Assembly (NCBI RefSeq): GCF_000314795.2
Contig: NZ_KB373314.1
Location: forward strand, 186,001-250,000
Source of the DNA: Streptococcus sp. F0442
GTDB taxonomy: Bacteria; Bacillota; Bacilli; Lactobacillales; Streptococcaceae
Reading direction: 5' to 3'
DNA length: 64,000 bases
The notes under the pieces are model-generated. The model worked only from the letters and a program-made list of their open reading frames with translations. It made no database searches and was not told the DNA's origin. This document shows positions 54,887 through 63,755 of this stretch, in pieces. The position numbers and the translations under genes were made by a program. Within the stretch, counting starts at the first letter, position 1; each line of letters begins with the position of its first letter.

Positions 54887-56117
54887 AACGAGATGGTGCC
54901 ATCGATTCCGTTCAAAGGAAACCTTAGAAAAGTACCAAAAAAAGCAATTGGCTCGCTACCATGCTTTTATCACATCTCACTCTCCCTATTTTCAAACCCA
55001 TTCTCCTGAATCGTTTGGGACTATGGATAAGAATTTCATGATGACGCATTTCAATGAACTTAATACCCTGAGCGTGGATCGAGATCAGGCATTAGAGATG
55101 GCCATACGTGGGGAACAAACACGAGATTTTACCGAAATGAATGGAGAAGTAGCAGTAGGCTTGTCCTCTGGAACCTCCGGTCACCGAGGGGTCTTTGTCA
55201 CCACAGAAAAAGAAAGAAGTATGTGGGCTGCAGCAATTTTAGCTAAGATGTTGCCAAAAGGAAACCTGTTTGGTCATCGCATTGCTTTTTTCTTACGTGC
55301 TGATAACGAACTCTATCAAACCATTAATTCGTCCCTTATTCGATTAGAGTATTTTGATATCTTCAAGGATAGTAAGGAGCATTTAGAGCGCCTCAAAAAC
55401 TATCAGCCAACCATTGTAGTGGCGCCAGCTTCCACCTTGATTGAGTTAGCTAACTATGTCACTAATCAGCAACTTGCTCTTCACCCTGTCAAGGTTGTCT
55501 CTGTCGCAGAGATCCTAGAGGATAGAGATGCTCAGTCAATCGCCAGAGCCTTTCAACTAGAAAAGGTTGATCAGGTCTACCAAGCGACAGAAGGGTTTTT
55601 AGCTTGTACTTGTTCAGAAGGTAATCTTCACCTCAACGAAGATATTTTGTATGTCGAAAAAGAGTATCTGGATGATAGCCGCTTTTATCCGATTATTACT
55701 GATTTTAAACGAACCAGTCAACCCATCTATCGCTACCGACTCAATGATATTTTAGTAGAAGAAAAGCCTCCCTGTCCTTGTGGATCCGTTTTTACTCAAA
55801 TCGCGAAAATCGAAGGACGATCGGACGATATCTTCTATTTCCAAAAAGTTGATGGAAACAGCCAAACCATCTATCCAGATTTTATTCGCCGGTGCATTTT
55901 ATTCGTTGAAAATATTCAGGACTATCAAGTGACTCAGCTGACAGATGGATCTATTACCATCGCCTTGAGTAATCGTTCCGACTTTATTGAGAAGGCGATC
56001 TTTGCCCAATTTGAACTCTTAGCTCAACAAAAACAATTCATTCTCCCAAGTATTCAATTTATTGATTACCAATGGGACCCAACACGTAAATTAAAACGTG
56101 TTCAACGACTTCAATAA
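54852..56117 (+). CDS. F390-synthetase/PaaK-like adenylate-forming enzyme
   Basis: A 421-aa member of the ANL superfamily branch with coenzyme F390 synthetase, phenylacetate-CoA ligase and CapK. It has the phosphate loop GLSSGTSGHRG, YQATEGFLAC, YRYRLNDIL and KIEGRSDDIFYF. A CPCG pair of cysteines precedes the last motif. Streptococci have no F420, so the F390 name only marks the family; it probably activates a carboxylic acid as acyl-AMP, for a CoA, ACP or direct transfer. AAAGGATTTTAA precedes the start, overlapping the hydrolase by 35 bases. Confidence 0.87.
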   Translation: MKKIVFLKTFIETRWCHRFRSKETLEKYQKKQLARYHAFITSHSPYFQTHSPESFGTMDKNFMMTHFNELNTLSVDRDQALEMAIRGEQTRDFTEMNGEVAVGLSSGTSGHRGVFVTTEKERSMWAAAILAKMLPKGNLFGHRIAFFLRADNELYQTINSSLIRLEYFDIFKDSKEHLERLKNYQPTIVVAPASTLIELANYVTNQQLALHPVKVVSVAEILEDRDAQSIARAFQLEKVDQVYQATEGFLACTCSEGNLHLNEDILYVEKEYLDDSRFYPIITDFKRTSQPIYRYRLNDILVEEKPPCPCGSVFTQIAKIEGRSDDIFYFQKVDGNSQTIYPDFIRRCILFVENIQDYQVTQLTDGSITIALSNRSDFIEKAIFAQFELLAQQKQFILPSIQFIDYQWDPTRKLKRVQRLQ

Positions 56118-56129
56118 AAGGAGAATCCT

Positions 56130-57074
56130 ATGACTACTGTAAAAAGACATCTACAAATCAAAGGCTATGGAACAGCGCTTCCAGCTCATACAGTGAACTT
56201 CAAAGACCAGACTCGTTACCGGGTGAAAGAAGGAGAAGAAACACAGATTGATCTAGCAGCGCGTGCAATTAAAGCTGCTTTAAAACATGCAGGGCTTGAA
56301 ATGACAGATATCGACTGCCTGGTTTCGGCTAGTGCGGTTGGCGTTCAGCCTATTCCTTGTACGGCTGCTTTGATCCATGAGCGCGTGGCCAAGGGACTGA
56401 CGATTCCAGCCATGGATATTAATACCACCTGTACTAGTTTTGTATCAGCCTTAAGCACCATTTCCTATCTGATTGAAGGTGGTGAGTACAAGCGTGTCCT
56501 CATTGTTTCAAGTGAAGTAGGAAGTCTTGGTCTTAATCCTAAACAAAAAGAGAGTTTTGAATTATTCAGCGATGGAGCAGCTGCCTTTATTTTTGAAGCA
56601 ACAAGCCAAGACAAAGGAATCATTGCCAGCATGCAACGTACCTGGTCTGAGGGAGCACATGATACTGAAATTCGGGGTGGTTTGACAGCTTATCATCCGA
56701 AATTGTACTCTGAAGCAACCAAGACTGATTTCATGTTTGACATGAAAGGGAAGAAAATTCTCTTACTTTCTGCTCGTGTTATTCCAGAAATGTTCCAAGA
56801 ATTCCAAGAGAAATCAGGCATTTCTAAAGATGCTGTAGACTATATTATTCCCCACCAAGCTAGCCGGGCCTTGCCACTCGTCATGGACAAATTGGGAGTT
56901 GGCAAAGACAAGTATCTCAATATTGTCAGCGATTATGGCAATATGGTTTCGGTAGCCGTGCCTTTCGGTTTAGCCTATGCGCTTGATCATGGCAATGTGA
57001 AGGAAGGTGATACCATCTTCTTGATGGGAACTGCGGCAGGGATGACGGTCAATATGTTGGCACTGAAACTCTGA
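56130..57074 (+). CDS. KASIII-like 3-oxoacyl-ACP synthase (FabH/OleA superfamily)
   Basis: A 314-aa thiolase-fold condensing enzyme with the C-H-N triad: C101 in DINTTCTSFVSAL, H242 in YIIPHQASRALP and N271 in SDYGNMVSVAVP. It is not the housekeeping FabH of the fab cluster: it stands with tailoring enzymes, and the asparagine region (GNMVSVAVP) differs from the FabH GNTSAAS/T type. It would join an activated acyl group to malonyl or another acyl thioester. AAAGGAGA lies before the ATG, 12 bases after the ligase. Last gene of the operon, followed by a terminator. Confidence 0.88.
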   Translation: MTTVKRHLQIKGYGTALPAHTVNFKDQTRYRVKEGEETQIDLAARAIKAALKHAGLEMTDIDCLVSASAVGVQPIPCTAALIHERVAKGLTIPAMDINTTCTSFVSALSTISYLIEGGEYKRVLIVSSEVGSLGLNPKQKESFELFSDGAAAFIFEATSQDKGIIASMQRTWSEGAHDTEIRGGLTAYHPKLYSEATKTDFMFDMKGKKILLLSARVIPEMFQEFQEKSGISKDAVDYIIPHQASRALPLVMDKLGVGKDKYLNIVSDYGNMVSVAVPFGLAYALDHGNVKEGDTIFLMGTAAGMTVNMLALKL

Positions 57075-57112
57075 TGATGATTCCTCTCATTTCAACGTAA
57101 AAAGCATCAAGT

Positions 57113-57138
57113 CCCGCTAGTCTTTAGCGGGCTTTTTT
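57113..57138 (+). terminator. Terminator of the five-gene operon
   Basis: CCCGCTA/TAGCGGG stem and TTTTTT. The T-run merges into the ylxM promoter. Confidence 0.9.
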
Positions 57139-57146
57139 GATATAAT
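57138..57146 (+). promoter_or_regulatory. Extended -10 of ylxM-ffh
   Basis: TGATATAAT starts in the T-run of the terminator and ends 7 bases before the ylxM ATG at 57154. Confidence 0.6.
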
Positions 57147-57153
57147 GAAAGGT

Positions 57154-57486
57154 ATGGAAATTGAGAAAACCAACCGAATGAATGCGCTCTTTGAGTTTTA
57201 CGCAGCGCTCTTGACAGACAAGCAAATGAATTATATCGAGCTCTATTACGCAGATGACTACAGCTTGGCTGAGATTGCGGAAGAGTTCGGTGTCAGTCGT
57301 CAAGCTGTTTATGATAATATCAAGCGGACGGAGAAGATTCTAGAGGATTATGAAATGAAGTTGCACATGTACTCGGACTACATTGTACGCAGCCAGATTT
57401 TCGACCAGATCTCTGACAAGTATCCTGATGATGCTTATCTGCAAGAGCAGATCGCTGTCTTATCTAGCATTGATAACCGAGAATAA
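57154..57486 (+). CDS. ylxM: YlxM, SRP-associated helix-turn-helix protein
   Basis: A 110-aa protein of the YlxM/p13 family, co-encoded with Ffh and reported in streptococci to modulate the signal recognition particle. It has a sigma-70 region 4-like HTH ([27 protein letters not shown]). The start [10 protein letters not shown] is identical to pneumococcal YlxM; an ATG 9 bases earlier overlaps the -10 and is rejected. The distance to the -10 suggests a leaderless mRNA. Confidence 0.93.
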   Translation: MEIEKTNRMNALFEFYAALLTDKQMNYIELYYADDYSLAEIAEEFGVSRQAVYDNIKRTEKILEDYEMKLHMYSDYIVRSQIFDQISDKYPDDAYLQEQIAVLSSIDNRE

Positions 57487-57519
57487 AAAGATTAAAATAC
57501 CTGTAATAGGAGAAGTAGT

Positions 57520-59091
57520 ATGGCATTTGAAAGTTTAACCGAACGTTTACAGAACGTCTTTAAAAATCTTCGTAAGAAAGGGAAAATCTCTGAAGCGGAT
57601 GTCCAAGAGGCAACCAAAGAGATTCGTCTAGCCCTCTTAGAGGCCGACGTTGCCCTTCCTGTTGTAAAAGACTTCATCAAACGCGTCCGGGAGCGGGCCG
57701 TAGGGCATGAGGTCATTGAAACCCTCAACCCTGCCCAACAAATCGTGAAGATTGTCGATGAAGAATTGACAGCCATTTTGGGTTCTGAGACAGCAGACAT
57801 TATCAAATCTCCAAAGATTCCAACCATTATCATGATGGTCGGTCTTCAAGGGGCTGGTAAAACAACTTTTGCTGGTAAATTGGCTAACAAATTGGTCAAG
57901 GAAGAAAATGCACGTCCTTTGATGATTGCGGCCGATATCTATCGTCCAGCAGCCATTGACCAGTTGAAGACTCTTGGTCAACAGATCAATGTCCCTGTCT
58001 TCTCACTCGGTACAGAAGTCCCTGCAGTCGAGATCGTACGTCAAGGTTTGGAGCAAGCAAGAGCCAACCACAATGACTATGTCTTGATCGATACGGCCGG
58101 TCGTCTGCAAATCGATGAAAAACTCATGGGCGAGTTGCGTGATGTCAAAGCCCTTGCTGAGCCGAATGAAATCCTCTTGGTTGTCGATGCCATGATCGGT
58201 CAAGAAGCAGCCAATGTGGCGCGTGAGTTTAACGAACAACTCGAAGTGACCGGGGTCATCTTGACCAAGATTGATGGGGATACCCGTGGTGGTGCAGCCC
58301 TTTCTGTCCGTCAGATTACTGGGAAGCCAATCAAATTCACTGGTACTGGTGAAAAAATCACTGATATCGAAACCTTCCACCCAGACCGCATGTCTGGTCG
58401 GATCCTCGGTATGGGGGATATGCTGACGCTGATTGAGAAGGCTTCACAAGAATACGATGAGAAACGCTCTCTTGAACTCGCTGAAAAGATGCGAGAAAAT
58501 ACCTTTGACTTCAATGACTTTATCGACCAGTTAGACCAGGTTCAAAACATGGGACCAATGGAAGATCTTCTCAAGATGCTTCCAGGTATGGCCAACAATC
58601 CAGCTATGAAGAACCTCAAGGTCGATGAACGAGAAATTGCTCGGAAACGCGCGATTGTATCTTCTATGACCCCAGCTGAACGCGAAAATCCAGATTTGTT
58701 GAACCCTAGCCGTCGTCGTCGGATTGCTGCTGGTTCAGGAAACAGCTTTGTCGAAGTGAACAAATTCATCAAGGACTTTAACCAAGCCAAACAGATGATG
58801 CAAGGGGTCCTATCTGGCGATATGAACAAGATGATGAAACAAATGGGGCTTAATCCAAATAATATGCCGAAGAATATGCCAGGTGGCATGCCTGATATGT
58901 CTGCCCTCGAAGGGATGATGGGACAAGGCGGGATGCCTGACTTGTCAGCTCTTGGCGGAGGCGCTGGCATGCCTGACATGAGCCAAATGTTCGGTGGTGG
59001 TCTCAAAGGAAAAGCCGGCGAATTCATGATGAAACGGGCGATGAACAAGATGGCCAAACAAATGCGCAAGAATAAGAAAAAACGGAAATAA
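57520..59091 (+). CDS. ffh: Signal recognition particle GTPase Ffh
   Basis: SRP54 subunit that binds signal sequences and 4.5S RNA and targets ribosomes to FtsY. 523 aa: N domain, G domain with GLQGAGKTTFAGKLA (about 107-121), DTAGRL and TKIDGDTRGG, and the M domain with SGSGNSF-type helix-turn-helix and a Met-rich tail (repeats of GGMPDMSAL). GGAGAAGT precedes the ATG. Operon with ylxM. Confidence 0.97.
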   Translation: MAFESLTERLQNVFKNLRKKGKISEADVQEATKEIRLALLEADVALPVVKDFIKRVRERAVGHEVIETLNPAQQIVKIVDEELTAILGSETADIIKSPKIPTIIMMVGLQGAGKTTFAGKLANKLVKEENARPLMIAADIYRPAAIDQLKTLGQQINVPVFSLGTEVPAVEIVRQGLEQARANHNDYVLIDTAGRLQIDEKLMGELRDVKALAEPNEILLVVDAMIGQEAANVAREFNEQLEVTGVILTKIDGDTRGGAALSVRQITGKPIKFTGTGEKITDIETFHPDRMSGRILGMGDMLTLIEKASQEYDEKRSLELAEKMRENTFDFNDFIDQLDQVQNMGPMEDLLKMLPGMANNPAMKNLKVDEREIARKRAIVSSMTPAERENPDLLNPSRRRRIAAGSGNSFVEVNKFIKDFNQAKQMMQGVLSGDMNKMMKQMGLNPNNMPKNMPGGMPDMSALEGMMGQGGMPDLSALGGGAGMPDMSQMFGGGLKGKAGEFMMKRAMNKMAKQMRKNKKKRK

Positions 59092-59104
59092 TCTTTTCTA
59101 ATAA

Positions 59105-59137
59105 GGGCCTAGAACACACTGTTCTGGGTTCTTTTAG
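59105..59137 (+). terminator. Probable terminator after ffh
   Basis: CTAGAAC/GTTCTGG hairpin then TTTT; stem imperfect. Confidence 0.55.
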
Positions 59138-59157
59138 AAACTACTACTAGAGGAAAC

Positions 59158-59925
59158 ATGTTAAAAAAACTATTTCAACAAGTCATTCGTTTCTTTGTAA
59201 GACTGTTTTCTTCCCACAGAAAGCCCTTTGAATTTCCTAAAGGGTCAAAGAAACCACCGATCAGACCAATCATCTTTGTACCTGGGAGTTCAGCCAGTAT
59301 CCAGCGATTCAACGGAACCATCCGCATGCTCCATCGCTTTTCTAGAAAAAAACAGAGTCTCTTAAAAATAAAAGTCAACAAAGATGATTCTATAGAGATG
59401 GAAGGAAGACTGAATACGAAAGAGCCGAATCCGATGATTGTGATTGGCTTTGAGAACAATCGAGATGGTTACAGCAATATCAAGCAGCAAATCGAATCCC
59501 TTAAGATCGCTTTAACCTATCTTCTTGATCACTATTATTTTACAGAGTTCAAGGCAGTCGGACACTCCAATGGTGGACTAGTTTTGACTGGCTTATTGGA
59601 AAGTGGTTTTTTAGAAAAGAAAAAGCTGAGCGTAAGGAAGCTCGCTATTATTGGTAGTCCTTACCGATTCAATCAAGAGATGTATGACGATTTTCAGACA
59701 CGGAAGCATCGCTTAGAAAAAGAAGTAGAGGTCCTTAACTTTGTCGGTAGCTTTGCTGGGAAATCAGACGGGATCGTCCCTCTTTCTAGTGCTCAAGCAG
59801 CACAATCAATTTTTGAGAAACAAGCCTATACAGAAGTAAATTTAAAAGGACGCAAGGCTCATCATTCAGCTTTACCCACTAATCCAGATCTAGTGAAACA
59901 ATTAAGTCTATTTTTGAATCTATAA
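59158..59925 (+). CDS. DUF915 alpha/beta hydrolase (second copy type)
   Basis: A 255-aa hydrolase. IIFVPGSSASIQRFNGTIRML begins the fold, AVGHSNGGLVLTGLL is the nucleophile elbow, and SFAGKSDGIVPL and KAHHSALP provide the acid and histidine. The N-terminus is short and basic, with only a weak hydrophobic patch (VIRFFVRLFSS), so the protein is probably cytoplasmic or membrane associated. GAGGAAAC precedes the ATG. Related in family, not closely, to the protein at 45320. Confidence 0.87.
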   Translation: MLKKLFQQVIRFFVRLFSSHRKPFEFPKGSKKPPIRPIIFVPGSSASIQRFNGTIRMLHRFSRKKQSLLKIKVNKDDSIEMEGRLNTKEPNPMIVIGFENNRDGYSNIKQQIESLKIALTYLLDHYYFTEFKAVGHSNGGLVLTGLLESGFLEKKKLSVRKLAIIGSPYRFNQEMYDDFQTRKHRLEKEVEVLNFVGSFAGKSDGIVPLSSAQAAQSIFEKQAYTEVNLKGRKAHHSALPTNPDLVKQLSLFLNL

Positions 59926-59927
59926 GC

Positions 59928-59958
59928 AAATTACATAATTTCGGTTATGTAATTTTTA
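59928..59958 (+). terminator. Terminator after DUF915 gene
   Basis: Perfect AAATTACATAA/TTATGTAATTT stem and T-rich tail. Confidence 0.88.
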
Positions 59959-60030
59959 TTTGTCTCTTGCAATCCTTAAGTAAATATAGTACATTTTTGG
60001 TAGCGATTACACCTACTTAAAGAGGATTTT

Positions 60031-61014
60031 ATGAAAAATCCCAAATTATTAGAAACAATGAAAGATTACAAGGGACGGGATGGAGTTCTGGAAGATTTTG
60101 ATGCCTTTTGGGATCGATCCTTAGCAAAGATGACTGAACTGCCTGAATACAAGCTTGAAGAACGAGATTTCAGCATTCCAAATGTTCACTGTTATGAATT
60201 AAGCTTTAAAGGAACACGAAATGGTCTTGTTTATGCGCGAGTTGTTTTCCCAAAAACAGATCAAAAGGTTCCAGTTATTTTCCATTTTCATGGTTATATG
60301 GGCCGTTGTTGGGATTGGACAGACATGCTGCCTTATACACTAGCTGGCTATGGAGTTGTGTCTATGGACGTAAGAGGTCAATCAGGCTATTCAACAGACG
60401 GAGATCGCTCACCACTTGGAAATACGGTTAAAGGACAGATTATCCGCGGAGCTGTGGAAGGTCCAGATGAGCTATTTTATAAGGATGTCTACTTAGATCT
60501 TTACCAGTTAATAGAAATTGTAGCTAGCTTTCCTCAAGTTGACAACAGCAAACTCGCCAGCTATGGAGCCTCTCAAGGTGGTGCCCTGGCCCTGGTAGCC
60601 GCCGGATTGAATCAAAGAATTCAACGAACAGTAGCCATTTATCCATTCTTATCGGATTTTAGACGTGTATTAGAGATGGGGAACACCAGTGAAGCCTATG
60701 ACGAGCTTTTCCGTTATTTCAAATTCCATGATCCATTCCATGAAACGGAAAACAAAATCATGGAGACATTAGCCTATATTGATGTGAAAAATTTTGCCCA
60801 TCGCATTAAAGGACAGGTTCATATGATTACAGGATTAGATGATGATGTCTGTTATCCTGTGACACAGTTTGCCATTTATAATCGATTAGAAGGTCAAAAA
60901 GAGCATTTAATCATGCCAGAATATGCCCATGAAGCTATGAACGTCCAAGTCAATGATCGTGTGTACAATTGGCTCTGTGGTAGCAAGATTTCCTTTCGAT
61001 ATGTAGAAAAATAA
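60031..61014 (+). CDS. Acetyl xylan esterase / cephalosporin-C deacetylase family (AXE1)
   Basis: A 327-aa carbohydrate esterase family 7 protein that removes acetyl groups from oligosaccharides, probably cytoplasmic since no signal is present. The RGQSGYSTDGDRSPLG region, nucleophile elbow SYGASQGGALALVAAG (GASQGG), aspartate in ITGLDDDVCYP and histidine in MPEYAHEAMN form the triad. TGGTAGCGATTACA about 30 bases upstream resembles a cre box with two mismatches. AAAGAGGA precedes the ATG. Confidence 0.93.
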   Translation: MKNPKLLETMKDYKGRDGVLEDFDAFWDRSLAKMTELPEYKLEERDFSIPNVHCYELSFKGTRNGLVYARVVFPKTDQKVPVIFHFHGYMGRCWDWTDMLPYTLAGYGVVSMDVRGQSGYSTDGDRSPLGNTVKGQIIRGAVEGPDELFYKDVYLDLYQLIEIVASFPQVDNSKLASYGASQGGALALVAAGLNQRIQRTVAIYPFLSDFRRVLEMGNTSEAYDELFRYFKFHDPFHETENKIMETLAYIDVKNFAHRIKGQVHMITGLDDDVCYPVTQFAIYNRLEGQKEHLIMPEYAHEAMNVQVNDRVYNWLCGSKISFRYVEK

Positions 61015-61027
61015 GATACAGAAGAAA

Positions 61028-61064
61028 AACAATCAGTAGATCCGTGAGATTTGCTGATTTTATT
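61028..61064 (+). terminator. Terminator after esterase gene
   Basis: AATCAG..GATC/GAT..CTGATT hairpin then TTATTG. Confidence 0.65.
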
Positions 61065-61534
61065 GTGTTTAAAAGGGATCTAGTATAGAAAGCGATACAA
61101 AACAGTCCTATAAAAACTAAAAGTTTATGTACAATTGACTTAACTAGAGCTAAACCATTGATACAACTGAATTAGAAGCATAAAGTACATTCTTTAAAAA
61201 GTGTACTTTATTTTTATTTTGTACATTATTCTGGAGTGGTATTTTGTATGTTTTCTAGTTCATAACATCATCTGATTTAAGGGATTATTTTGTACATTTT
61301 TTACTCTAATAAGTGCAGAAGAAGTGGTGGTTCAATTGTACATTTTTTTAAAACTTATTTATGTTCCTACTTAACACAAGATATAGATTTTTATTTTGTT
61401 GATGGTATAATTAATGATAGATGATGCGCTATTTCTAAACGTAAAATACAAGATTTTCTAATTTATTTTCTTTTAGACTAGAAGATTATTGCAATAAATA
61501 CTATGTATAAACTATTAAAAAGGTAGGAGCTATA
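61065..61534. other. AT-rich gene-free stretch
   Basis: No convincing gene. It holds direct repeat copy A (61150-61227), two further TTGTACATTTTTT motifs (near 61292 and 61337) and GATGGTATAATTAATG around 61405, a possible -10 for the DUF5677 gene. Confidence 0.6.
61150..61227. repeat. Direct repeat copy A flanking DUF5677 gene
   Basis: About 78 bases beginning TAAACCATTGATACAACTGA and ending TTTTGTACATT. It also contains the inverted pair AAAGTACA..TGTACTTT. A diverged copy lies at 62703. Confidence 0.65.
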
Positions 61535-62542
61535 ATGGCCGATAAATTTGGACAGTTTTTTAAAGATACACTAAAAGAAATTCTCGTAGAACATGTAAAA
61601 GAATTAAAAAATCAATCTGAAATTGATAAATTTTATGAAAAATATGAAAAGGCTGATTTTTCAGGATTATATCTAGAAATGATTAATGACACTTCAAATC
61701 AAATGGTAAGAGATGCTAAGATGATAATGCATGAGAATACGTTACTGTTTAGAGGAGAGGAAACAGAAATAATTGCAAGAATAGAGCAAAAGTGGTCTAA
61801 TGCGTTTGCTACATCTGAGACCATGTATATGATGGTTCTTGAATCTGTAAAAGATTATTCTGATTATGTAAATAAAATTGATAACAAGGAGAGAGAAAAA
61901 TCTATTCATAAATACACAGCCTTAAAATACATACACGGAAGAGGTCTACAACAATTTTTAGAGATAATCACTTTAATGAAAAATGGATTTGCTGATGGTG
62001 CGTATTCTAGATGGCGTTCACTTTACGAATTAAATATTATTGCGTCGTTTATTTCAGAATATGGAGAGGAAGTTGCTGAAGCTTATATTTCATCACATAA
62101 TACAGAAGATCGTTATGAATGGGCAAGAGCTTGTGGTGAATTTAGTCCTAAAAAGAGATATATAAGTTTTGACGATATCAGAAAAAAATCCAATTTCCCA
62201 TCAGAATTATGGCAACAACCATATCGAATCTCTAATGAAGTCACACATGCATCATCACAAGGCACATTTAATCGATTAGGTCTAATGGACGGGGAAGAGA
62301 AAATAAGTGTAGGGCATACTGATTATGGACTAACAATACCTGGTGAACACTCTGCTATAACAATAGCGCAACTTACGGGGTTGCTTTTGATGGTATATCC
62401 ATCTGGTGATTCTATAATAGCTGCAAAAATGCTAAATAAGTGGATTGATGTGGTAAGAGAGCAATATTTTAAAACACATGACTATATTTTTCCTGATGAA
62501 CCCAAATTATGGAATAATGAAAAAAATTTAAGTCTAAGATAG
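61535..62542 (+). CDS. DUF5677 domain protein
   Basis: A 335-aa soluble, mostly helical protein. The central segment GRGLQQFLEIITLMKNGFADGAYSRWRSLYELNIIASFI and the later NEVTHASSQGTFNRLG are what I recall of DUF5677. The function is unknown; such genes are common in accessory regions and near defence genes. AGGTAGGAG precedes the ATG. Very AT-rich compared with the ffh region, and bracketed by two diverged direct repeats, both signs of transfer. Confidence 0.75.
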   Translation: MADKFGQFFKDTLKEILVEHVKELKNQSEIDKFYEKYEKADFSGLYLEMINDTSNQMVRDAKMIMHENTLLFRGEETEIIARIEQKWSNAFATSETMYMMVLESVKDYSDYVNKIDNKEREKSIHKYTALKYIHGRGLQQFLEIITLMKNGFADGAYSRWRSLYELNIIASFISEYGEEVAEAYISSHNTEDRYEWARACGEFSPKKRYISFDDIRKKSNFPSELWQQPYRISNEVTHASSQGTFNRLGLMDGEEKISVGHTDYGLTIPGEHSAITIAQLTGLLLMVYPSGDSIIAAKMLNKWIDVVREQYFKTHDYIFPDEPKLWNNEKNLSLR

Positions 62543-63068
62543 ATATTTGATAGAATAAAAAAGTACAAAAAATTAAAATTATTTTTATTAAAGACTCAGC
62601 AAAACACAATATATTGTTTTTTTTATTTGTATACATAAAGTTTTCATTGAAAATTACTACATGTTAAAACTAAAAAATTTTGTACTTTTCCCGAGACAGT
62701 GGATAAACCCTTGATACAACTGAGTTTAAGGAGTAATGTAGACTATTTGAAAAATGTACTTTATTTTATTATGTAAAATTGAAAAAGCTAGAATAACGTT
62801 CATCGTGGTATCTATATTGTAGTCCATTAGGAGATTTTTTAATGTATATTTTAGAAGAAAGTTTGGTGAAGTTGATGAAGAGCAAAAGTACATTTTTAGG
62901 TATAGAAAAACAGACACCGAAGTAAGATGTCTGTTCTCCAATCTATTTTAGATTATTGTTCTTAAAAATACATACTAATTCTTGAAGAATAATCCTTTGT
63001 AAGTCTTAGTTTTACTGGGGGTTCGTGGTATAATAGAATTATTACTACAAAAATTAGGAGTTATTAAG
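62543..63068. other. AT-rich gene-free stretch
   Basis: It holds direct repeat copy B and a hairpin AACAGACA/TGTCTGTT (62910-62935) without a clear T-run. TGGTATAAT near 63027-63035 is a good extended -10 for the DUF3800 gene. No coding region supported. Confidence 0.6.
62703..62780. repeat. Direct repeat copy B flanking DUF5677 gene
   Basis: Begins TAAACCCTTGATACAACTGA like copy A and keeps the TGTACTTTATTTT core; roughly three quarters identical by eye. Confidence 0.65.
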
Positions 63069-63755
63069 ATGCTCAACTTATATTGTGATGAGTCTTGTCA
63101 TTTGGAAAATGATGGTGAGAGTGTAATGTTAATAGGAGGGATTTCTTGTCCAGACTATGTAAGGAATATTGTCTATAAGGAGATAAAAGAAATAAAAAGA
63201 AAACACGGTATTTCTTCACGTTCTGAAATAAAGTGGAGGAAAGTTTCAAATTCTAAAATTACCTTTTATGAAGATCTTGTAAATTATTTTTTTGATAATG
63301 AGCATCTTAATTTTAGAGTAGTTATAATAGACAAAAATAAATTAAACCATAAGAAATATAATCAAACCCACGATGATTTTTACTATAAGCAGTACTTTTA
63401 TTTAGTAAGAAAATTTCTCTTTGAGGATGATGTTAACGTTTTTATAGATATAAAAGACACAAATAGTATTTTAAAAGTTAACAAGTTAAAGAATATTCTT
63501 GAAAACTGGAAGCAGTCACCCAAACATATCAAAAATATTCAACAAATTCGCTCTCATGAAAACTCAATAATGCAATTAGCTGACCTATTGATAGGGGCAG
63601 TAGCTTATAAAAATAGGAGCTTTGAAAGTAGTTTAGCTAGAATCAGGCTAAGTAATTTAATCTCTAATAGAGCTAAGCATGAGTTAACAACGAATACAAA
63701 GTATAACGCAATAAAATTCAATATTTTTAAAATGGAGTTAAGTGATGAGCAGTAA
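63069..63755 (+). CDS. DUF3800 domain protein
   Basis: A 228-aa protein of the DUF3800 family. The hallmark N-terminus is LYCDESCHL (the DES aspartate) and the C-terminal acidic residues sit in HENSIMQLADLLIGAVAY, suggesting an RNase H-like metal site. Members occur in mobile elements and defence loci; nuclease activity is inferred. TTAGGAG lies before the ATG. It overlaps the next gene by 11 bases, so the two form a coupled pair. Confidence 0.8.
   Translation: MLNLYCDESCHLENDGESVMLIGGISCPDYVRNIVYKEIKEIKRKHGISSRSEIKWRKVSNSKITFYEDLVNYFFDNEHLNFRVVIIDKNKLNHKKYNQTHDDFYYKQYFYLVRKFLFEDDVNVFIDIKDTNSILKVNKLKNILENWKQSPKHIKNIQQIRSHENSIMQLADLLIGAVAYKNRSFESSLARIRLSNLISNRAKHELTTNTKYNAIKFNIFKMELSDEQ

Noticed and set aside
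51833..57074. Complete olefin (oleABCD) biosynthesis cluster
   Set aside because: There is no OleB-type alpha/beta hydrolase, and the ligase is closer to the F390-synthetase/PaaK branch than to OleC, so the resemblance is functional and partial only.
61200..61350. Recurring TTGTACATTTTTT motifs as a CRISPR-like array
   Set aside because: Only a few short, irregularly spaced copies without uniform repeat and spacer lengths and no cas genes.
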